Assembly: GCF_024662015.1 (NCBI RefSeq)
Contig: NZ_CP102480.1
Location: 62,001 to 126,000, forward strand
Origin: Nisaea acidiphila
Lineage (GTDB): Bacteria; Pseudomonadota; Alphaproteobacteria; Thalassobaculales; Thalassobaculaceae
Length of the DNA stretch: 64,000 bases
Direction of reading: 5' to 3'
Below the pieces are notes generated by a model, which had not been told where the DNA came from, ran no database searches, and was given only the letters and a program-made list of their open reading frames with translations. Position numbers and translations under genes: made by a program. Each line of letters opens with the position of its first letter. The stretch's first letter is position 1. Below, one piece after another: positions 35,832 to 46,258 of the stretch.

Positions 35832-35855
35832 CTCATCTCGCAAATGCGAGATGAG
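35832..35855. promoter_or_regulatory. Perfect 10-base hairpin in the hfq leader
   Basis: CTCATCTCGC (35832-35841) and GCGAGATGAG (35846-35855) form a perfect 10-base stem with the tetraloop AAAT. It lies between the HAD gene stop and hfq. No T-run follows on either strand. On the minus strand a TATATA at about 35865-35870 would place a transcription start near the stem, so the hfq mRNA could begin with it; a weak terminator of the upstream operon is the other reading. Confidence 0.5.
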
Positions 35856-35888
35856 TATCCTCTTTATATAACTATTTCCCTGCCCAAC

Positions 35889-36536
35889 TCAATCGGTCAG
35901 CGCACGCCTCATTTCGTCGCAATCAGCGAAATGAAAGGCGGGAGGCCATTTTTCAAGGTCGGCTTCCGAAATCGGATCGTCTCCGATCAGGACAGCGGTA
36001 CAGCCGCTCTCGATCCCGCACTGGAGATCTACGAGCGAATCTCCGACGAACCAGACCCTCTCGCCTGCCGAGTGGCCCGAATCCATAAGCGCCAAATCGA
36101 CCGGCTCCCGGGCCGGCTTGTCTTTCTTCGCATCGGTCGCACCGACGATACGGTGGAAATATCCGGACCAGCCGAGTACTTCCGCCTCTGCCCTCAGAAA
36201 ATCGCCGTTCTTGTTGCTGACGACCCCCAGAAGCATGGAACGGTCCCGCAATGCCGACAGCAAGTCCTCCGCGCCGGCCAGCGCCTGAAGCGCGCTCAGA
36301 TGGCGTTCCTCGAAAGCCTTGTAGAAAACGTCCCGCGCCTCTTCCCAGCGCGCGCCGAAAATCGTCGGAAAATTATCCCGCATCGAACGCTTCGCTCGCG
36401 CCCGCATTTCGGTCTCGGTCCAGGACGGCAGATCGAAGGCATTAAGCGCGGCGTTCATCGCCGCCGTCACGCCCGGCCAGTTGTCGACCAATGTGCTGTC
36501 CCAATCGAACAGAATGGCGTTAGGTCTCGCGCTCAT
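35889..36536 (-). CDS. HAD family hydrolase, phosphoglycolate phosphatase-like
   Basis: The 215-residue protein has HAD motif I (FDWDSTLVD, about 10-18), motif II (VVSNKNG), motif III Lys (KPAREP) and motif IV (VGDSLVDLQC). A helical cap between motifs I and II suggests subclass I, as in phosphoglycolate phosphatases. The substrate is unknown. It starts five bases after trkA and is followed by the hfq leader, so it sits between two regulatory blocks. It may depend on the ntr-trkA transcript. Confidence 0.85.
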   Translation of the reverse strand: MSARPNAILFDWDSTLVDNWPGVTAAMNAALNAFDLPSWTETEMRARAKRSMRDNFPTIFGARWEEARDVFYKAFEERHLSALQALAGAEDLLSALRDRSMLLGVVSNKNGDFLRAEAEVLGWSGYFHRIVGATDAKKDKPAREPVDLALMDSGHSAGERVWFVGDSLVDLQCGIESGCTAVLIGDDPISEADLEKWPPAFHFADCDEMRRALTD

Positions 36537-36541
36537 GACGA

Positions 36542-37918
36542 TCAGAAGAAATCGAGCCGAACGGCGAACAGCTTCTCGACCTTCTTCACAACCTCGTAGG
36601 TCGCGAACAAAATTACGCGGTCCTGGGCCTGGATCACCGTATCGCCCCGTGGCACCAGAACGCTCTCTCCGCGATAAATGGCGCCGACGATAACGCCGGC
36701 CGGCAGCTTGGCGTCCCGAAGCTTGCTCCCGACGAGTTGAGAGGTCTCCAGCGCTTCCGCCTCAATGACTTCGCCGAAGTCCCCGCGCAGGGAGTAGACA
36801 CCGCGGATCCGTCCTCGACGGACATGCTGCAGGATTGTCGAAACGGTGATCGCCCGCGGATTCACCACGGCGTCGACGCCAAGGGTGGAAATCAGCGAGG
36901 CGTATGTGCCTTTGTTGATCAGCGCGACCGTGCGGTCGGCCCCGGCGCGTTTCGCCAGCAGCGAGCCGATAATATTCACTTCCTCGTCGTTGGACACTGC
37001 AACGAAGGTTTCCGTCTGCGCGACGTTGGCTTCCTCAAGGATCTCGATGTCGAGCGCATCGCCGTTGAGCACCATCGTATGATCTAGAGTCTGCGCAACG
37101 AGTTTCGCGCGCTCGCGGTCGAACTCGATCACCTTCACGCTTACGCCGGAGTGTTTGGACTCGATTTCCTCCGCCAGCATCAGGCCGATATTGCCTCCGC
37201 CGGCGATAATGACGCTGCGCCCCTCCTCCTCTTCGTGCCCGAAGGCCGCCATCGCGCGCGTGAGGTGGTCGGCATCGCAGACGAAATAGACGTCGTCGCC
37301 AGGCAGCATGTGATCATCCGGTTTCGGCACGATGCCGCGATCGTCCCGGATGATCCCGACGACCACGATGTTGAGATCGGCAAATAGGCTCGTAAGCTGG
37401 CGCAACGGCGTGTTGACGATCGGGCAATCCTCGTCGCACCGGACGCCGACCACTCGGACGGCTCCATCCGCCATGGGCACCACATCGAACGCGCCGGGAA
37501 CCTGGAGCCGCCGGCCGATCGCCTTCGCCACCTCTCGCTCCGGCGAGATGATGTGATCGATCGGCATATTCTCGCGACTGAAGAGATCCGCCCAGATCGG
37601 CTGCAGATAGTCCTGCTGGCGGATCCGTGCGACGCGGGACGGCACGTTGAAGAGCGAATGTGCGACCTGACAGGCCACCATATTGACCTCGTCGGAATAG
37701 GTCACGGCGATCAGCATGTCGGCGTCACGCGTCCCCGCATCCTCGAGAATCGTGGGCAGCGAGGCGAGACCGTGGACACCTCGTACATCAAGCGTCTCGG
37801 TGATCTTCCGGATCAGGACCGCATCCTGATCGATCACGGTCACGTCGTTGTTTTCGCCCGCAAGATGCTGGGCAATGCTGGTGCCGACCTGACCGGCCCC
37901 GCAAATGACGACTTTCAT
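36542..37918 (-). CDS. trkA: Trk potassium uptake system regulatory subunit TrkA
   Basis: The 458-residue cytosolic protein has two RCK units, each with a Rossmann NAD-binding fold: GAGQVGTSIAQHL at the N-terminus and GGGNIGLMLAEEI near 230. Each is followed by a TrkA_C domain. It gates the TrkH/TrkG potassium channel, whose gene is not in the window. Its position after ntrX is the usual alphaproteobacterial order, possibly linking potassium and nitrogen control. Confidence 0.95.
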   Translation of the reverse strand: MKVVICGAGQVGTSIAQHLAGENNDVTVIDQDAVLIRKITETLDVRGVHGLASLPTILEDAGTRDADMLIAVTYSDEVNMVACQVAHSLFNVPSRVARIRQQDYLQPIWADLFSRENMPIDHIISPEREVAKAIGRRLQVPGAFDVVPMADGAVRVVGVRCDEDCPIVNTPLRQLTSLFADLNIVVVGIIRDDRGIVPKPDDHMLPGDDVYFVCDADHLTRAMAAFGHEEEEGRSVIIAGGGNIGLMLAEEIESKHSGVSVKVIEFDRERAKLVAQTLDHTMVLNGDALDIEILEEANVAQTETFVAVSNDEEVNIIGSLLAKRAGADRTVALINKGTYASLISTLGVDAVVNPRAITVSTILQHVRRGRIRGVYSLRGDFGEVIEAEALETSQLVGSKLRDAKLPAGVIVGAIYRGESVLVPRGDTVIQAQDRVILFATYEVVKKVEKLFAVRLDFF

Positions 37919-37942
37919 TCTGCGATCCTGTTCCCAGAAGGA

Positions 37943-39337
37943 TTAGGCGGAGCGTTCGGCACTGACCCCGAGTGACTTCAGCTTGCGGTGCAGCGCTGAG
38001 CGCTCCATCCCGACGAAGTTCGCCGTCCGCGAGATATTGCCGCCAAAACGATTGACCTGTGCAAGCAGATATTCGCGCTCGAACATCTCGCGCGCCTCCC
38101 GGAGCGGCATGCCCATGATCTCGACACCCTTGTCGAAATTGAGACTCACCGGCGCCGCAGAGCCGATTTCCGGCGGCAGCATATCGGACTTCACCGGGTC
38201 GCTTGCCGCCCCCGGTGCCATGATCAGCAGCCAGTCAATCACGTTACGCAACTGACGGACATTGCCCGGCCAGTCATAGGACTGCAAAGCGGCAATCGCA
38301 TCTTCGGCCAGCATCCGGTGCGGCATGCCGGAGCTGCGCGCCGACCGTTCGATGAAATGCTGGCTCAACATCGGGATGTCCTCCCGGCGCTGCGAGAGTG
38401 CGGGCACCGAGATCGGAACCACGTTCAAACGGTAATAGAGATCCTCGCGGAACCGGCCGGTCGAGATTTCCTGCTGCAGATCACGGTTGGTCGAGGCGAT
38501 CACCCGCACATCGACGGCAACCTCCCGCTCGCCCCCGACGCGGCGGAACCTTTGTTCCTGCAGTACCCGGACGATCTTGCCCTGAGTCTCCTTCGGCATG
38601 TCGGCGACCTCGTCGAGGAACAGTGTCCCCTTATGGGCCTGCTCAAGCATGCCGACACTGCGCCCGCTGTCCTCGCCGTCGCCGTCCCAGCGCTCGGCTC
38701 CGAACAGCTCAATCTCCAGGCGTTCCGGACTGAGAGTGGCACAGTTCAGGACCGTAAACGGACCTTCGGCGCGCGCCGACTTCGTGTGGATCATCCGGGC
38801 AACGACTTCCTTGCCGGCGCCCGCCGGTCCAGTGATCAACACCCGGCTGTTGGTCGGCGCGACCTTCTCGATCGCCTGTACTACCTGCGCAATTCCCGTG
38901 GAATTGCCGATCAGCTGGTCGTCCGTATCAGTCCGCGCCTTCAACTCGGCCACTTCGCGCTTCAGCCGCGCGGCCTCAAGCGCCCGACCGATCTGCAGCA
39001 GCAGACGCTCGGTCTCGAATGGTTTCTCGATAAAGTCGTAGGCACCTGTCTTGATCGCCGAAACCGCAGTCTCGATCGTACCGTGCCCGCTGATCATGAT
39101 CACCGGCACTTCCGGATGCGCAGTCCCGACCCGCTCGAGAATACCGAGGCCGTCGAGCGCGCTGTTTTCCAGCCAGATGTCCAGAATGACCAGTCCCGGA
39201 CGCCGCGTGTCTATCGCCTCAAGCGCTTCGTCACTGTTGGCGGCCTGGCGGGTTTCGTAGCCTTCGTCCTCGAGGATACCCGCAAGCAGCGTGCGGATGT
39301 CGGCCTCGTCATCTACGATCAGAATATCATGCGCCAT
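37943..39337 (-). CDS. ntrX: Nitrogen regulation response regulator NtrX
   Basis: The 464-residue protein has a receiver domain (phospho-acceptor Asp 53 in LVILDIWLE), an AAA+ domain with Walker A GPAGAGKE and Walker B FLDEVAD, and a C-terminal Fis-type helix-turn-helix. The segment where sigma-54 activators carry GAFTGA is replaced by unrelated residues (AERWDGDGEDSG), so sigma-54 contact is unlikely; this is known for alphaproteobacterial NtrX. It overlaps the end of ntrY by 11 bases and should be phosphorylated by NtrY. Confidence 0.94.
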   Translation of the reverse strand: MAHDILIVDDEADIRTLLAGILEDEGYETRQAANSDEALEAIDTRRPGLVILDIWLENSALDGLGILERVGTAHPEVPVIMISGHGTIETAVSAIKTGAYDFIEKPFETERLLLQIGRALEAARLKREVAELKARTDTDDQLIGNSTGIAQVVQAIEKVAPTNSRVLITGPAGAGKEVVARMIHTKSARAEGPFTVLNCATLSPERLEIELFGAERWDGDGEDSGRSVGMLEQAHKGTLFLDEVADMPKETQGKIVRVLQEQRFRRVGGEREVAVDVRVIASTNRDLQQEISTGRFREDLYYRLNVVPISVPALSQRREDIPMLSQHFIERSARSSGMPHRMLAEDAIAALQSYDWPGNVRQLRNVIDWLLIMAPGAASDPVKSDMLPPEIGSAAPVSLNFDKGVEIMGMPLREAREMFEREYLLAQVNRFGGNISRTANFVGMERSALHRKLKSLGVSAERSA

Positions 39338-41651
39338 GAGAACTCAGCCCGGGAACGCTTTCGTCTGATTGTGATTTGTCATCATTGTCCTGCGCTTCGG
39401 CAGTGTCGCGGAAAGTAAGCCGCACACGGGTACCGCCTTCCTCGCGATCCATGAGCGATATCGACCCTGAATGATCTTCCATGATTCTTTTGACAATTGC
39501 CAGACCGAGACCCGTGCCTTTTTCGCGTGTCGTGACATAAGGCTCCGTGAGGCGTTCACGATCCTTGTCCGGCAGCCCCCGCCCCGTATCGTCGACATCG
39601 ACAATGACCCGGTTTTCGTCGCGCTGAACCGAAACGGATACGCGGTGCCTCGGAGCGTCCGCCGCACGCTTCCCGTCGCTCTCCACCATCTGAATTGCAT
39701 CGATCGCGTTCTGCAACAAGTTAGTCAAAACCTGTCTCATTTGCCTCTGATCGCACTCAAGTTCGATCGGCTCCGGACCGTCATCGAAATCAAATGCGAT
39801 CCCGGACTGCGCCGAGCGCTGAAGAACCACCTGCTCCCGGATCAGATCGATCAGGTTTTCCTTCCGCATGACCGGGGCCGGCATCCGCGCGAAGGCGGAA
39901 AACTCGTCGACCATCCGGCCAATATCCCCTACTTGTCTCACGATTGTGTTCGTGCATTCAACAAAAGTCTCAGGATCCGCCTCTATCTGTTTCAGATACT
40001 TACGTTTCAGGCGCTCAGCCGAGAGCTGGATCGGGGTCAGGGGATTCTTGATCTCGTGCGCGATACGCCGCGCCACGTCGGCCCAGGCCGCCATGCGCTG
40101 CGCCGACAAGAGCTCGGAGATATCGTCGAACGTGAGCACATAGCCTGAAACCTTGCCATCCGCGACTTCCGCCTTGATGCGCGCGAGGAGCGTAATCTTC
40201 CGCGTCCCCCTGTTGATCTCGATCTGCTTTTCCGATTGCCGGAACGGATTGCGCCTCGCTTGCTCCAGTAGATCCGACATCTCCGGAATCTGCTCTTCAA
40301 GCGATTGCCCCACCAGAGAATCCGTATTCACGCCGAGCAACCCCGCCGCGGAACGGTTCGGCAGATTGATTCGCGCCTCTGTATCGAGGCCGATGACGCC
40401 TGCGGAAACCCCGCCGAGGACCGTCTCGGTAAACCGCCGGCGAGCATCGATCTGCCGATTCGCGCTCATCAGCTCGCTGCGCTGCATTTCGAGCTGACGC
40501 GTCATCCGGTTGAAGGCGCGGGCGAGCAACCCCATCTCGTCCGCCTCGACAGGTCCGGAGACCCGTGCGGAGAGATCACCAGCGCTGATTCGCTCCGCCG
40601 CCCCGATAAGATCGCTGATGGGATGCACCATTCGGGTCGCGAGATTGAGACCGATCCAGACCGCCGCGAGCAGCAGAAGAAGGGCCACCATCGCGAAGAT
40701 CATGATGAACGAGACCTGAATGTCGAAGCGCCGCCCTTCGAGTTCCGTGAACTGGTCGACGGCTTCCTTGGTGCGAACAATATAGCTGATGATATCGGCA
40801 TCGACGAAGCGGCCGACGAAGAGATAGGCATCGACGAACCTGTCGAGACGCATCAAGGCCCGGAGCCGGTCTTCGGAATCCGTCGTAAGCACCACGACTT
40901 CTCCGAGCTGAGCCTGGGACATTGCCGATTCCGGCGGAGGTTCGTAATCGAAAGAAAGCGCGAGATTCGTCCGTGCGAGCACCCGTCCCGTATTGTCGAA
41001 AACGACCGCCTCGGTCAGGTTGCGAAGCGCCGCCTGAGCGCGCAGAACCTGGCTGAAACGCTGTGGATTGTTCACCAGAAACGGCGCTTCCCGGTTTATA
41101 TCGTTGGCCATGGCGAGCACATCGCCACGGATCACCTGACGGTGTTCCTCCAGATACCGTTCCGCGACCGCGACGGATCCCGTGACTGCGGTCGAAACCC
41201 GTTCGCTGAACCAGGAGCGAATCCCGAAATCGAACATCACCAGCGAAAAGACAGAGACAAGGATGGTCGGCGCCACGGTAAGTACCGAGAACATGATCAC
41301 GAGCCGGACATGCAACCGCGATCCGGCAAGTCCCTGCCGCCGCTCGACCCAGAGACGCGCCATCCGCCATGCGACGAGCACGCCGAGGAGGAGGAGGAGC
41401 GAGAAATCGAGATAGAGGATCGCGAGGACGACGTCAGGATCCGGGCCGGCCGGTCCGGCCTGAGTGAAAACGCCGTACGTTCCAAGCCCCGCCAGAATCG
41501 CAAGCCCGGCGAGCACATAGGCCGCTTTCCGCTCGAACCCGACACGCTGGGCCCAGAGCCGGAACCGGCGGGTGAAACTGGCAAAGCGCCCGGCCGAGCC
41601 GGACGGTGCTGTCTCGGGAGTGTGGGCCTCGGTACTGGCTTCGGCCGGCAT
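39327..41651 (-). CDS. ntrY: Nitrogen regulation sensor histidine kinase NtrY
   Basis: The 774-residue membrane kinase has about four hydrophobic segments near 40-65, 75-100, 115-150 and 310-335, a HAMP domain (about 335-390) and a PAS domain (about 400-500). The HisKA site RRIAHEIKNPLTP holds His near 534, and HATPase boxes include DDTGRGLPDKD and GTGLGLAIVKRI. It senses nitrogen or redox state and phosphorylates NtrX. ATG 41651 is preceded by AGGTGAGG. An 80-base gap separates it from ntrC. Confidence 0.94.
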   Translation of the reverse strand: MPAEASTEAHTPETAPSGSAGRFASFTRRFRLWAQRVGFERKAAYVLAGLAILAGLGTYGVFTQAGPAGPDPDVVLAILYLDFSLLLLLGVLVAWRMARLWVERRQGLAGSRLHVRLVIMFSVLTVAPTILVSVFSLVMFDFGIRSWFSERVSTAVTGSVAVAERYLEEHRQVIRGDVLAMANDINREAPFLVNNPQRFSQVLRAQAALRNLTEAVVFDNTGRVLARTNLALSFDYEPPPESAMSQAQLGEVVVLTTDSEDRLRALMRLDRFVDAYLFVGRFVDADIISYIVRTKEAVDQFTELEGRRFDIQVSFIMIFAMVALLLLLAAVWIGLNLATRMVHPISDLIGAAERISAGDLSARVSGPVEADEMGLLARAFNRMTRQLEMQRSELMSANRQIDARRRFTETVLGGVSAGVIGLDTEARINLPNRSAAGLLGVNTDSLVGQSLEEQIPEMSDLLEQARRNPFRQSEKQIEINRGTRKITLLARIKAEVADGKVSGYVLTFDDISELLSAQRMAAWADVARRIAHEIKNPLTPIQLSAERLKRKYLKQIEADPETFVECTNTIVRQVGDIGRMVDEFSAFARMPAPVMRKENLIDLIREQVVLQRSAQSGIAFDFDDGPEPIELECDQRQMRQVLTNLLQNAIDAIQMVESDGKRAADAPRHRVSVSVQRDENRVIVDVDDTGRGLPDKDRERLTEPYVTTREKGTGLGLAIVKRIMEDHSGSISLMDREEGGTRVRLTFRDTAEAQDNDDKSQSDESVPGLSSHGA

Positions 41652-41731
41652 GCCTCACCTGCTGGTGCAAAATCGGATAAAGAGTTCTAACTCAATCGGC
41701 TGGCCGGTGCACGAGCTCTGAAGTCCGGGGC

Positions 41732-43186
41732 TTAGCGCGCGCCCCGCACGACGGGAATGCCGAGATCGCGAATCTTCTTGCGCAGCGTGTTCCGGTTCAG
41801 ACCGAGCATGGAAGCGGCCTTGAGCTGGTTGCCTTTGGTCGCATCAAGCGACAGCAGGATCAACGGCCGCTCCACTTCGCGCAGGATCCGGTCATGCAAA
41901 CCGGCGGGCGGCAGATTATCGCCGTGGGCGGCAAAATAGGTCCGCAAATGGCGCTCGACCGCATCCGAGAGGTTCTCGCTCCTGTCACCCGCCTCCTCAC
42001 CCGCTCCCGCAGGCGTATCGGCCAGCTCCTGCTCGATGGCGGCGGCGCCGATCACTTCTTCCGAATAGAGCGCAACCAGACGCTTCACGAGGTTTTCCAG
42101 CTCGCGGATATTGCCGGGCCAGTTATAGGCAGTGAGCCGCTGCATGGCCGCGCCGTCGATGGTTTTTTCCGGCAGGCCTTCCTTCTGCGCCAGCATCAGG
42201 AAATGGCGCGCCAGATCCGGAATGTCCTCCTTGCGCTCGCGCAGCGGCGGCAACCGAAGCGGAACGACATTGAGGCGGTAAAACAAATCCTCGCGGAACA
42301 TGCCCTGACGGATCAGTTGGCGGAGATCGCGGTGGGTCGCAGCAACGATACGGACATCCGCCTGGATCGCCGAGCGGCCGCCGACAGTGGTGTACTCGCC
42401 TTCCTGCAGCACACGCAGCAAACGCGTCTGGGCCTCGATCGGCATATCGCCGATCTCATCGAGGAAGAGCGTGCCGCCCCGCGCCTGTTCGAAACGGCCG
42501 CTTGAACGCGTGGTCGCCCCGGTGAACGCGCCTTTTTCGTGCCCGAACAGTTCGCTCTCGATCAACTCGCGCGGGATCGCCGCCATGTTCACGGCGACGA
42601 ACGGCCCTTCGCGGCGCTTGCCGTAATCGTGCAGCGCACGCGCTACCAACTCCTTGCCGGTCCCGGACTCGCCCGCGATCATCACCGTCAGGTCCGTACC
42701 CATCAGGCGCGCGAGAACGCGATAGATTTCCTGCATCGCCGGGGAACGGCCGATGAGCGGCAGCTCCTCCTCCGAGACTTCCGCTTCCTTGACGGTCGGC
42801 ACTGCGCCTTCCGCGCGCGCCATCAGCGCCTTGCGCACCACCTGCACCAGTTCGGCGAGATCGAACGGTTTCGGCAGATATTCGAAGGCACCGCGCTCGC
42901 TCGCCTTGACCGCGGTCAGAAGTGTGTTCTGTGCGCTCATCACGATGACCCGTAGGTCCGGGCGCACCTTGCGGATACGCGAGAGCAGATCGAGACCGTT
43001 TTCGTCGGGCATGACGACATCGGTGATTACCAGATCACCCTCGCCCCTCTCGACCCATTGCCACAGGTTTGCGGCGTTTCCGGTGGAGCGGACATCCATA
43101 CCGATCCGGGTCAGAGCCTGCGTCAGTACGGTACGGATCGCCTGATCGTCATCAGCGATCAGGATGGAAGCGCTGTCCATTGTCAT
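41732..43186 (-). CDS. ntrC: Nitrogen regulation response regulator NtrC
   Basis: The 484-residue sigma-54 activator has a receiver domain (Asp 56 in ITDVVMP), an AAA+ domain with Walker A GESGTGKE, the sigma-54-contacting GAFTGA in [10 protein letters not shown] and Walker B FLDEIGD, and a C-terminal Fis-type DNA-binding domain ending near [20 protein letters not shown]. It turns on nitrogen assimilation genes when phosphorylated by NtrB. Its start overlaps the ntrB stop in ATGA. Confidence 0.96.
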   Translation of the reverse strand: MTMDSASILIADDDQAIRTVLTQALTRIGMDVRSTGNAANLWQWVERGEGDLVITDVVMPDENGLDLLSRIRKVRPDLRVIVMSAQNTLLTAVKASERGAFEYLPKPFDLAELVQVVRKALMARAEGAVPTVKEAEVSEEELPLIGRSPAMQEIYRVLARLMGTDLTVMIAGESGTGKELVARALHDYGKRREGPFVAVNMAAIPRELIESELFGHEKGAFTGATTRSSGRFEQARGGTLFLDEIGDMPIEAQTRLLRVLQEGEYTTVGGRSAIQADVRIVAATHRDLRQLIRQGMFREDLFYRLNVVPLRLPPLRERKEDIPDLARHFLMLAQKEGLPEKTIDGAAMQRLTAYNWPGNIRELENLVKRLVALYSEEVIGAAAIEQELADTPAGAGEEAGDRSENLSDAVERHLRTYFAAHGDNLPPAGLHDRILREVERPLILLSLDATKGNQLKAASMLGLNRNTLRKKIRDLGIPVVRGAR

Positions 43187-44316
43187 GCCAGTGCGTAAGT
43201 CTCGGAAATATCCGCGATCGGCAGCGAGAGCCGGAACTCGGTTCGCCGCGGCTGGGAGTCCACTTCGATTACCCCGCCATGATCGGCCACAGCCTTGGCC
43301 ACAAAGGCCAGCCCAAGGCCGGAACCGTTGCGCTTGGAGGTTACGAAGGGATCGAAGATTGTGGCTTTCATATCGTCCGGAATACCCGGGCCGCTGTCGC
43401 GGATGGTCACCTGCAGAGGCAGATTGACCCGCCGGGCCGATCCCGGAACCGAGATCCGCATGCCGTGGCGGTAGGCCGTCGACATGTGGATCTCTCCGTC
43501 CGCGTCGCCGATCGCCTCGGCGGCATTCTTCAGAAGGTTCACGAAAATCTGCACCAGGATGTCCCTGTTTCCAAGCACCGGCGGCAGGGACGGATCGTAA
43601 CGCTCATGGTACCTGATACGGCTGCCGAAGCCGGATTCCGCGATCTTCTGACAGTGATCCAGCACTTCATGGATATTCACCGGGCTGCGCTCGATCGGAC
43701 GATCGTCGGTGAAAACCTCCATACGGTCGACGAGCCCGCATATCCGGTCCGTCTCGTCGCAGATCAGCTTGGTGAGAGGGCGGTCGGCCTCGATCGCGTT
43801 TTGCTCGAGCAATTGCGCCGCGCCCTTGATCCCCGAAAGCGGATTCTTGACCTCGTGCGCCAACATCGCGGCCATTGCCGTGACGGAACGCGCCGCCCCC
43901 TTAAAGTTGAGCTGGCGGTAGAGCTGGTTCGCGATCGAGCGCATCTGCAGGGAAAGCACGACAGCGCCCGGGCGGTCCGTGAGCGGCGAGACCTGTACGC
44001 TCACAATGTTCGAGCCGATCCGCGGGCCTTCCAGGATCAAGTCGTAATCGAACAGGACCGAAGATTGCCTCCGGCATTGCTCGACCATGCTGAAGACCGG
44101 GCTGTCCGGCGGCAACAGGTCCGATAGCGGCGTGCCGTCCAGAACAGCGGCGCTACCTTGCAGGAAATGCTCGGCCGCCATGTTCACATAGACGATGCAG
44201 TTCCGCTCATCGAGCCCGATGACCGGCGTCGGAACGGCATGCAGCACGCCAGTCGGATCGATTGCCGCCGGAGACGCAGTGACGGAACGCGGCTCCGGAT
44301 TGATGACCATGCTCAT
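43183..44316 (-). CDS. ntrB: Nitrogen regulation sensor kinase/phosphatase NtrB
   Basis: The 377-residue cytosolic kinase has an N-terminal PAS domain (about 25-130), the HisKA site [10 protein letters not shown] with His 154, and an HATPase domain with N box [11 protein letters not shown]1 RDSGPGIP and G2 [11 protein letters not shown]. It phosphorylates or dephosphorylates NtrC under PII control. ATG 44316 overlaps the dusB stop in ATGA; the open frame back to 44442 lies inside dusB and is rejected. Confidence 0.95.
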   Translation of the reverse strand: MSMVINPEPRSVTASPAAIDPTGVLHAVPTPVIGLDERNCIVYVNMAAEHFLQGSAAVLDGTPLSDLLPPDSPVFSMVEQCRRQSSVLFDYDLILEGPRIGSNIVSVQVSPLTDRPGAVVLSLQMRSIANQLYRQLNFKGAARSVTAMAAMLAHEVKNPLSGIKGAAQLLEQNAIEADRPLTKLICDETDRICGLVDRMEVFTDDRPIERSPVNIHEVLDHCQKIAESGFGSRIRYHERYDPSLPPVLGNRDILVQIFVNLLKNAAEAIGDADGEIHMSTAYRHGMRISVPGSARRVNLPLQVTIRDSGPGIPDDMKATIFDPFVTSKRNGSGLGLAFVAKAVADHGGVIEVDSQPRRTEFRLSLPIADISETYALA

Positions 44317-45302
44317 GCCGCCTGCCTCTCGAGCGCCGTACCGAAGAACCTCACAATCGCCTGCTCGACGATCTGACGGTCCATGGTGTTGTTGACGATC
44401 TTGCGGAACTCCGCGGAACCGGAAATGCCGGCCGCGTACCAACCGATATGTTTACGCGCCAGCTTCAGACCGAGGTGTTCCCCGTAATGAGACAGCATCC
44501 CGGCAAGATGGCGCTGCAAGATCTCGGCCCGCTCTTCGATTGTCGGATCTGCCGGCGCGGCCCTGCCGGCAAGATGCGCCGCGACCTGGCCCGGGAACCA
44601 CGGACGTCCGTAAGCGCCGCGCCCGATCATCACACCGTCGGCGCCGGATTGCGCGAGGCAGTTGTCGGCGTCTTCCAGGCTGTTGATGTCGCCATTGGCA
44701 ACGATCGGCAGCGCGACGGCGTCCTTGACCGCGCGGATGAAGCGCCAGTCGGCCGTGCCCTTGTACATCTGGCTGCGCGTGCGCCCATGCACCGTGATCA
44801 GGCGGATACCCGCCTCCTCCGCGATCTTCGCGAGGCGTGGCGCGTTGCGGTCGGTCTCATCCCATCCGGTACGCATCTTCAGGGTCACAGGAACCGGTAC
44901 CGCCTTCACGACGGCCTCCATGATCCGGCCCGCCAGTACTTCGTCGCGCATCAGGGCGGAGCCGGCGAGCTTGTTGACGACCTTTTTCACCGGACAGCCC
45001 ATATTAATGTCGATGATCTCGGCCCCCCGATCGACATTGAAGCGGGCGGCCTCGGCCATGATCCCAGGATCCCAGCCGGCGAGCTGAACCGCGAGCGGAC
45101 GCTCCAGATCCATATCCTGCGGGATCTTGAACATCTCCTCGCGTTCCGCCCTGAGGACGGCGGCGCTCGCTATCATTTCGGAAACCACCAGACCAACACC
45201 GAATTCACGCACGAGACGCCTAAACGGCCGGTCGGTCACCCCGGACATGGGGGCGAGAAATACCGGGCTCTCGAGAGCGATATCGCCAATCCTGATGGTC
45301 AT
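44313..45302 (-). CDS. dusB: tRNA-dihydrouridine synthase (DusB/NifR3)
   Basis: The 329-residue FMN enzyme reduces uridine to dihydrouridine in the tRNA D-loop. It has [13 protein letters not shown] near the N-terminus, the active-site Cys in [10 protein letters not shown] near 100 and the [14 protein letters not shown] segment near 165. It is the first gene of the nifR3-ntrBC-ntrYX operon of Alphaproteobacteria, with a good promoter 31 bases upstream of the start. Confidence 0.95.
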   Translation of the reverse strand: MTIRIGDIALESPVFLAPMSGVTDRPFRRLVREFGVGLVVSEMIASAAVLRAEREEMFKIPQDMDLERPLAVQLAGWDPGIMAEAARFNVDRGAEIIDINMGCPVKKVVNKLAGSALMRDEVLAGRIMEAVVKAVPVPVTLKMRTGWDETDRNAPRLAKIAEEAGIRLITVHGRTRSQMYKGTADWRFIRAVKDAVALPIVANGDINSLEDADNCLAQSGADGVMIGRGAYGRPWFPGQVAAHLAGRAAPADPTIEERAEILQRHLAGMLSHYGEHLGLKLARKHIGWYAAGISGSAEFRKIVNNTMDRQIVEQAIVRFFGTALERQAA

Positions 45303-45332
45303 TAACTGTGCACCTGCGAAGCTTTGCTCAGG

Positions 45333-45361
45333 AATTAAGCAACTGCTCGCAAAATTGTCAA
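45333..45361 (-). promoter_or_regulatory. Sigma-70 promoter of the dusB-ntrBC operon
   Basis: On the minus strand TTGACA (45356-45361), a 17-base spacer and TTAATT (45333-45338) lie just before dusB. The -35 box is perfect and the -10 box matches four of six. No NtrC-type site is obvious nearby. Confidence 0.55.
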
Positions 45362-45398
45362 AATAGGAATTTGTTCAGCTATAGGGAAATTCCGCCGG

Positions 45399-46202
45399 TC
45401 AGGCGAGAATTTCGGCCACGAACTTGACGCCGGGATAGGCAAGCGTCAGTAACAAATATGCAACAAGAACCAGTCTGGAGACAGTTCGGCCACGCATTCC
45501 GAACCGGCTATGCACGATCCAGAGCCCGGCGAGCACCAGAAAAGTCACGACCGACAGCACCGTCTTGTGGTCGAACTTGAGCACATGGCCCGACCGGTAT
45601 AGCTGAAGAGCGATCCCCGTCGCGAGCCCGCCAAACAGCACGATGACGGCGCCGCCCAAAAGCTGGTCCTGCAGCCGCTCGCAATCCGCCACGGAGGGGA
45701 GAACGGCGGCTATTCCGGAGGACATCTGCTTCCTCTTGAGCGCCCGCTCCTTCAAGAAAATCGCAAGCGCGGTGATCGCCGCCAGCGTCAGCAACGCATA
45801 GGTCGCGAGCGCGATGGCGATATGGGCGGAGAACCAGCCGCCCGGCAGATGCTCCGAGAGCGCGACCGCCGGTTCGACCGCACCCGCCAGGGTGGCGCCC
45901 AGCGCCATCAGAAACAGGTACGGCACCAGCAGCGCGGTCAGTCCGCGTGCGGCGGGCCGGATCAGGCAGAGCGGCAGAAAGACCAGCAAACTTGCGGAAA
46001 CCGCCAGCCAAAGGGCCATCGCGAGGTCGGACCGCCAGCTCGCACCGAGCGAGATCACGACATAAAGCAGAGGCCCCGCCGTCGCCACAGCAAGCAATGC
46101 CCAGAACAGCCCGCCCGTTCGCGCCGGCGCGCGGAGCGAGAACAGGCCGACCGGTAGCAGCGCCAAAAGGGCCGAGAGGTTCAAGAGCAAAGACATTGGC
46201 AT
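45399..46202 (-). CDS. CcsA/YpjD-like inner membrane protein
   Basis: The 267-residue protein has about eight hydrophobic helices and resembles the YpjD/HemX group of the CcsA/CcmC cytochrome c assembly family. Conserved His residues appear in GGWFSAHIAIALATY and LKFDHKTVLS, but the WWD heme-handling loop of true CcmC/CcsA is not evident. The role is unsettled in the family. The start is ATG 46202, with a second ATG two codons on. Confidence 0.72.
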   Translation of the reverse strand: MPMSLLLNLSALLALLPVGLFSLRAPARTGGLFWALLAVATAGPLLYVVISLGASWRSDLAMALWLAVSASLLVFLPLCLIRPAARGLTALLVPYLFLMALGATLAGAVEPAVALSEHLPGGWFSAHIAIALATYALLTLAAITALAIFLKERALKRKQMSSGIAAVLPSVADCERLQDQLLGGAVIVLFGGLATGIALQLYRSGHVLKFDHKTVLSVVTFLVLAGLWIVHSRFGMRGRTVSRLVLVAYLLLTLAYPGVKFVAEILA

Positions 46203-46258
46203 GTCACCACTATATCATGCCGCCCGCTCAGAAGTGCCAGAGCAAATTGAGGTGATCC

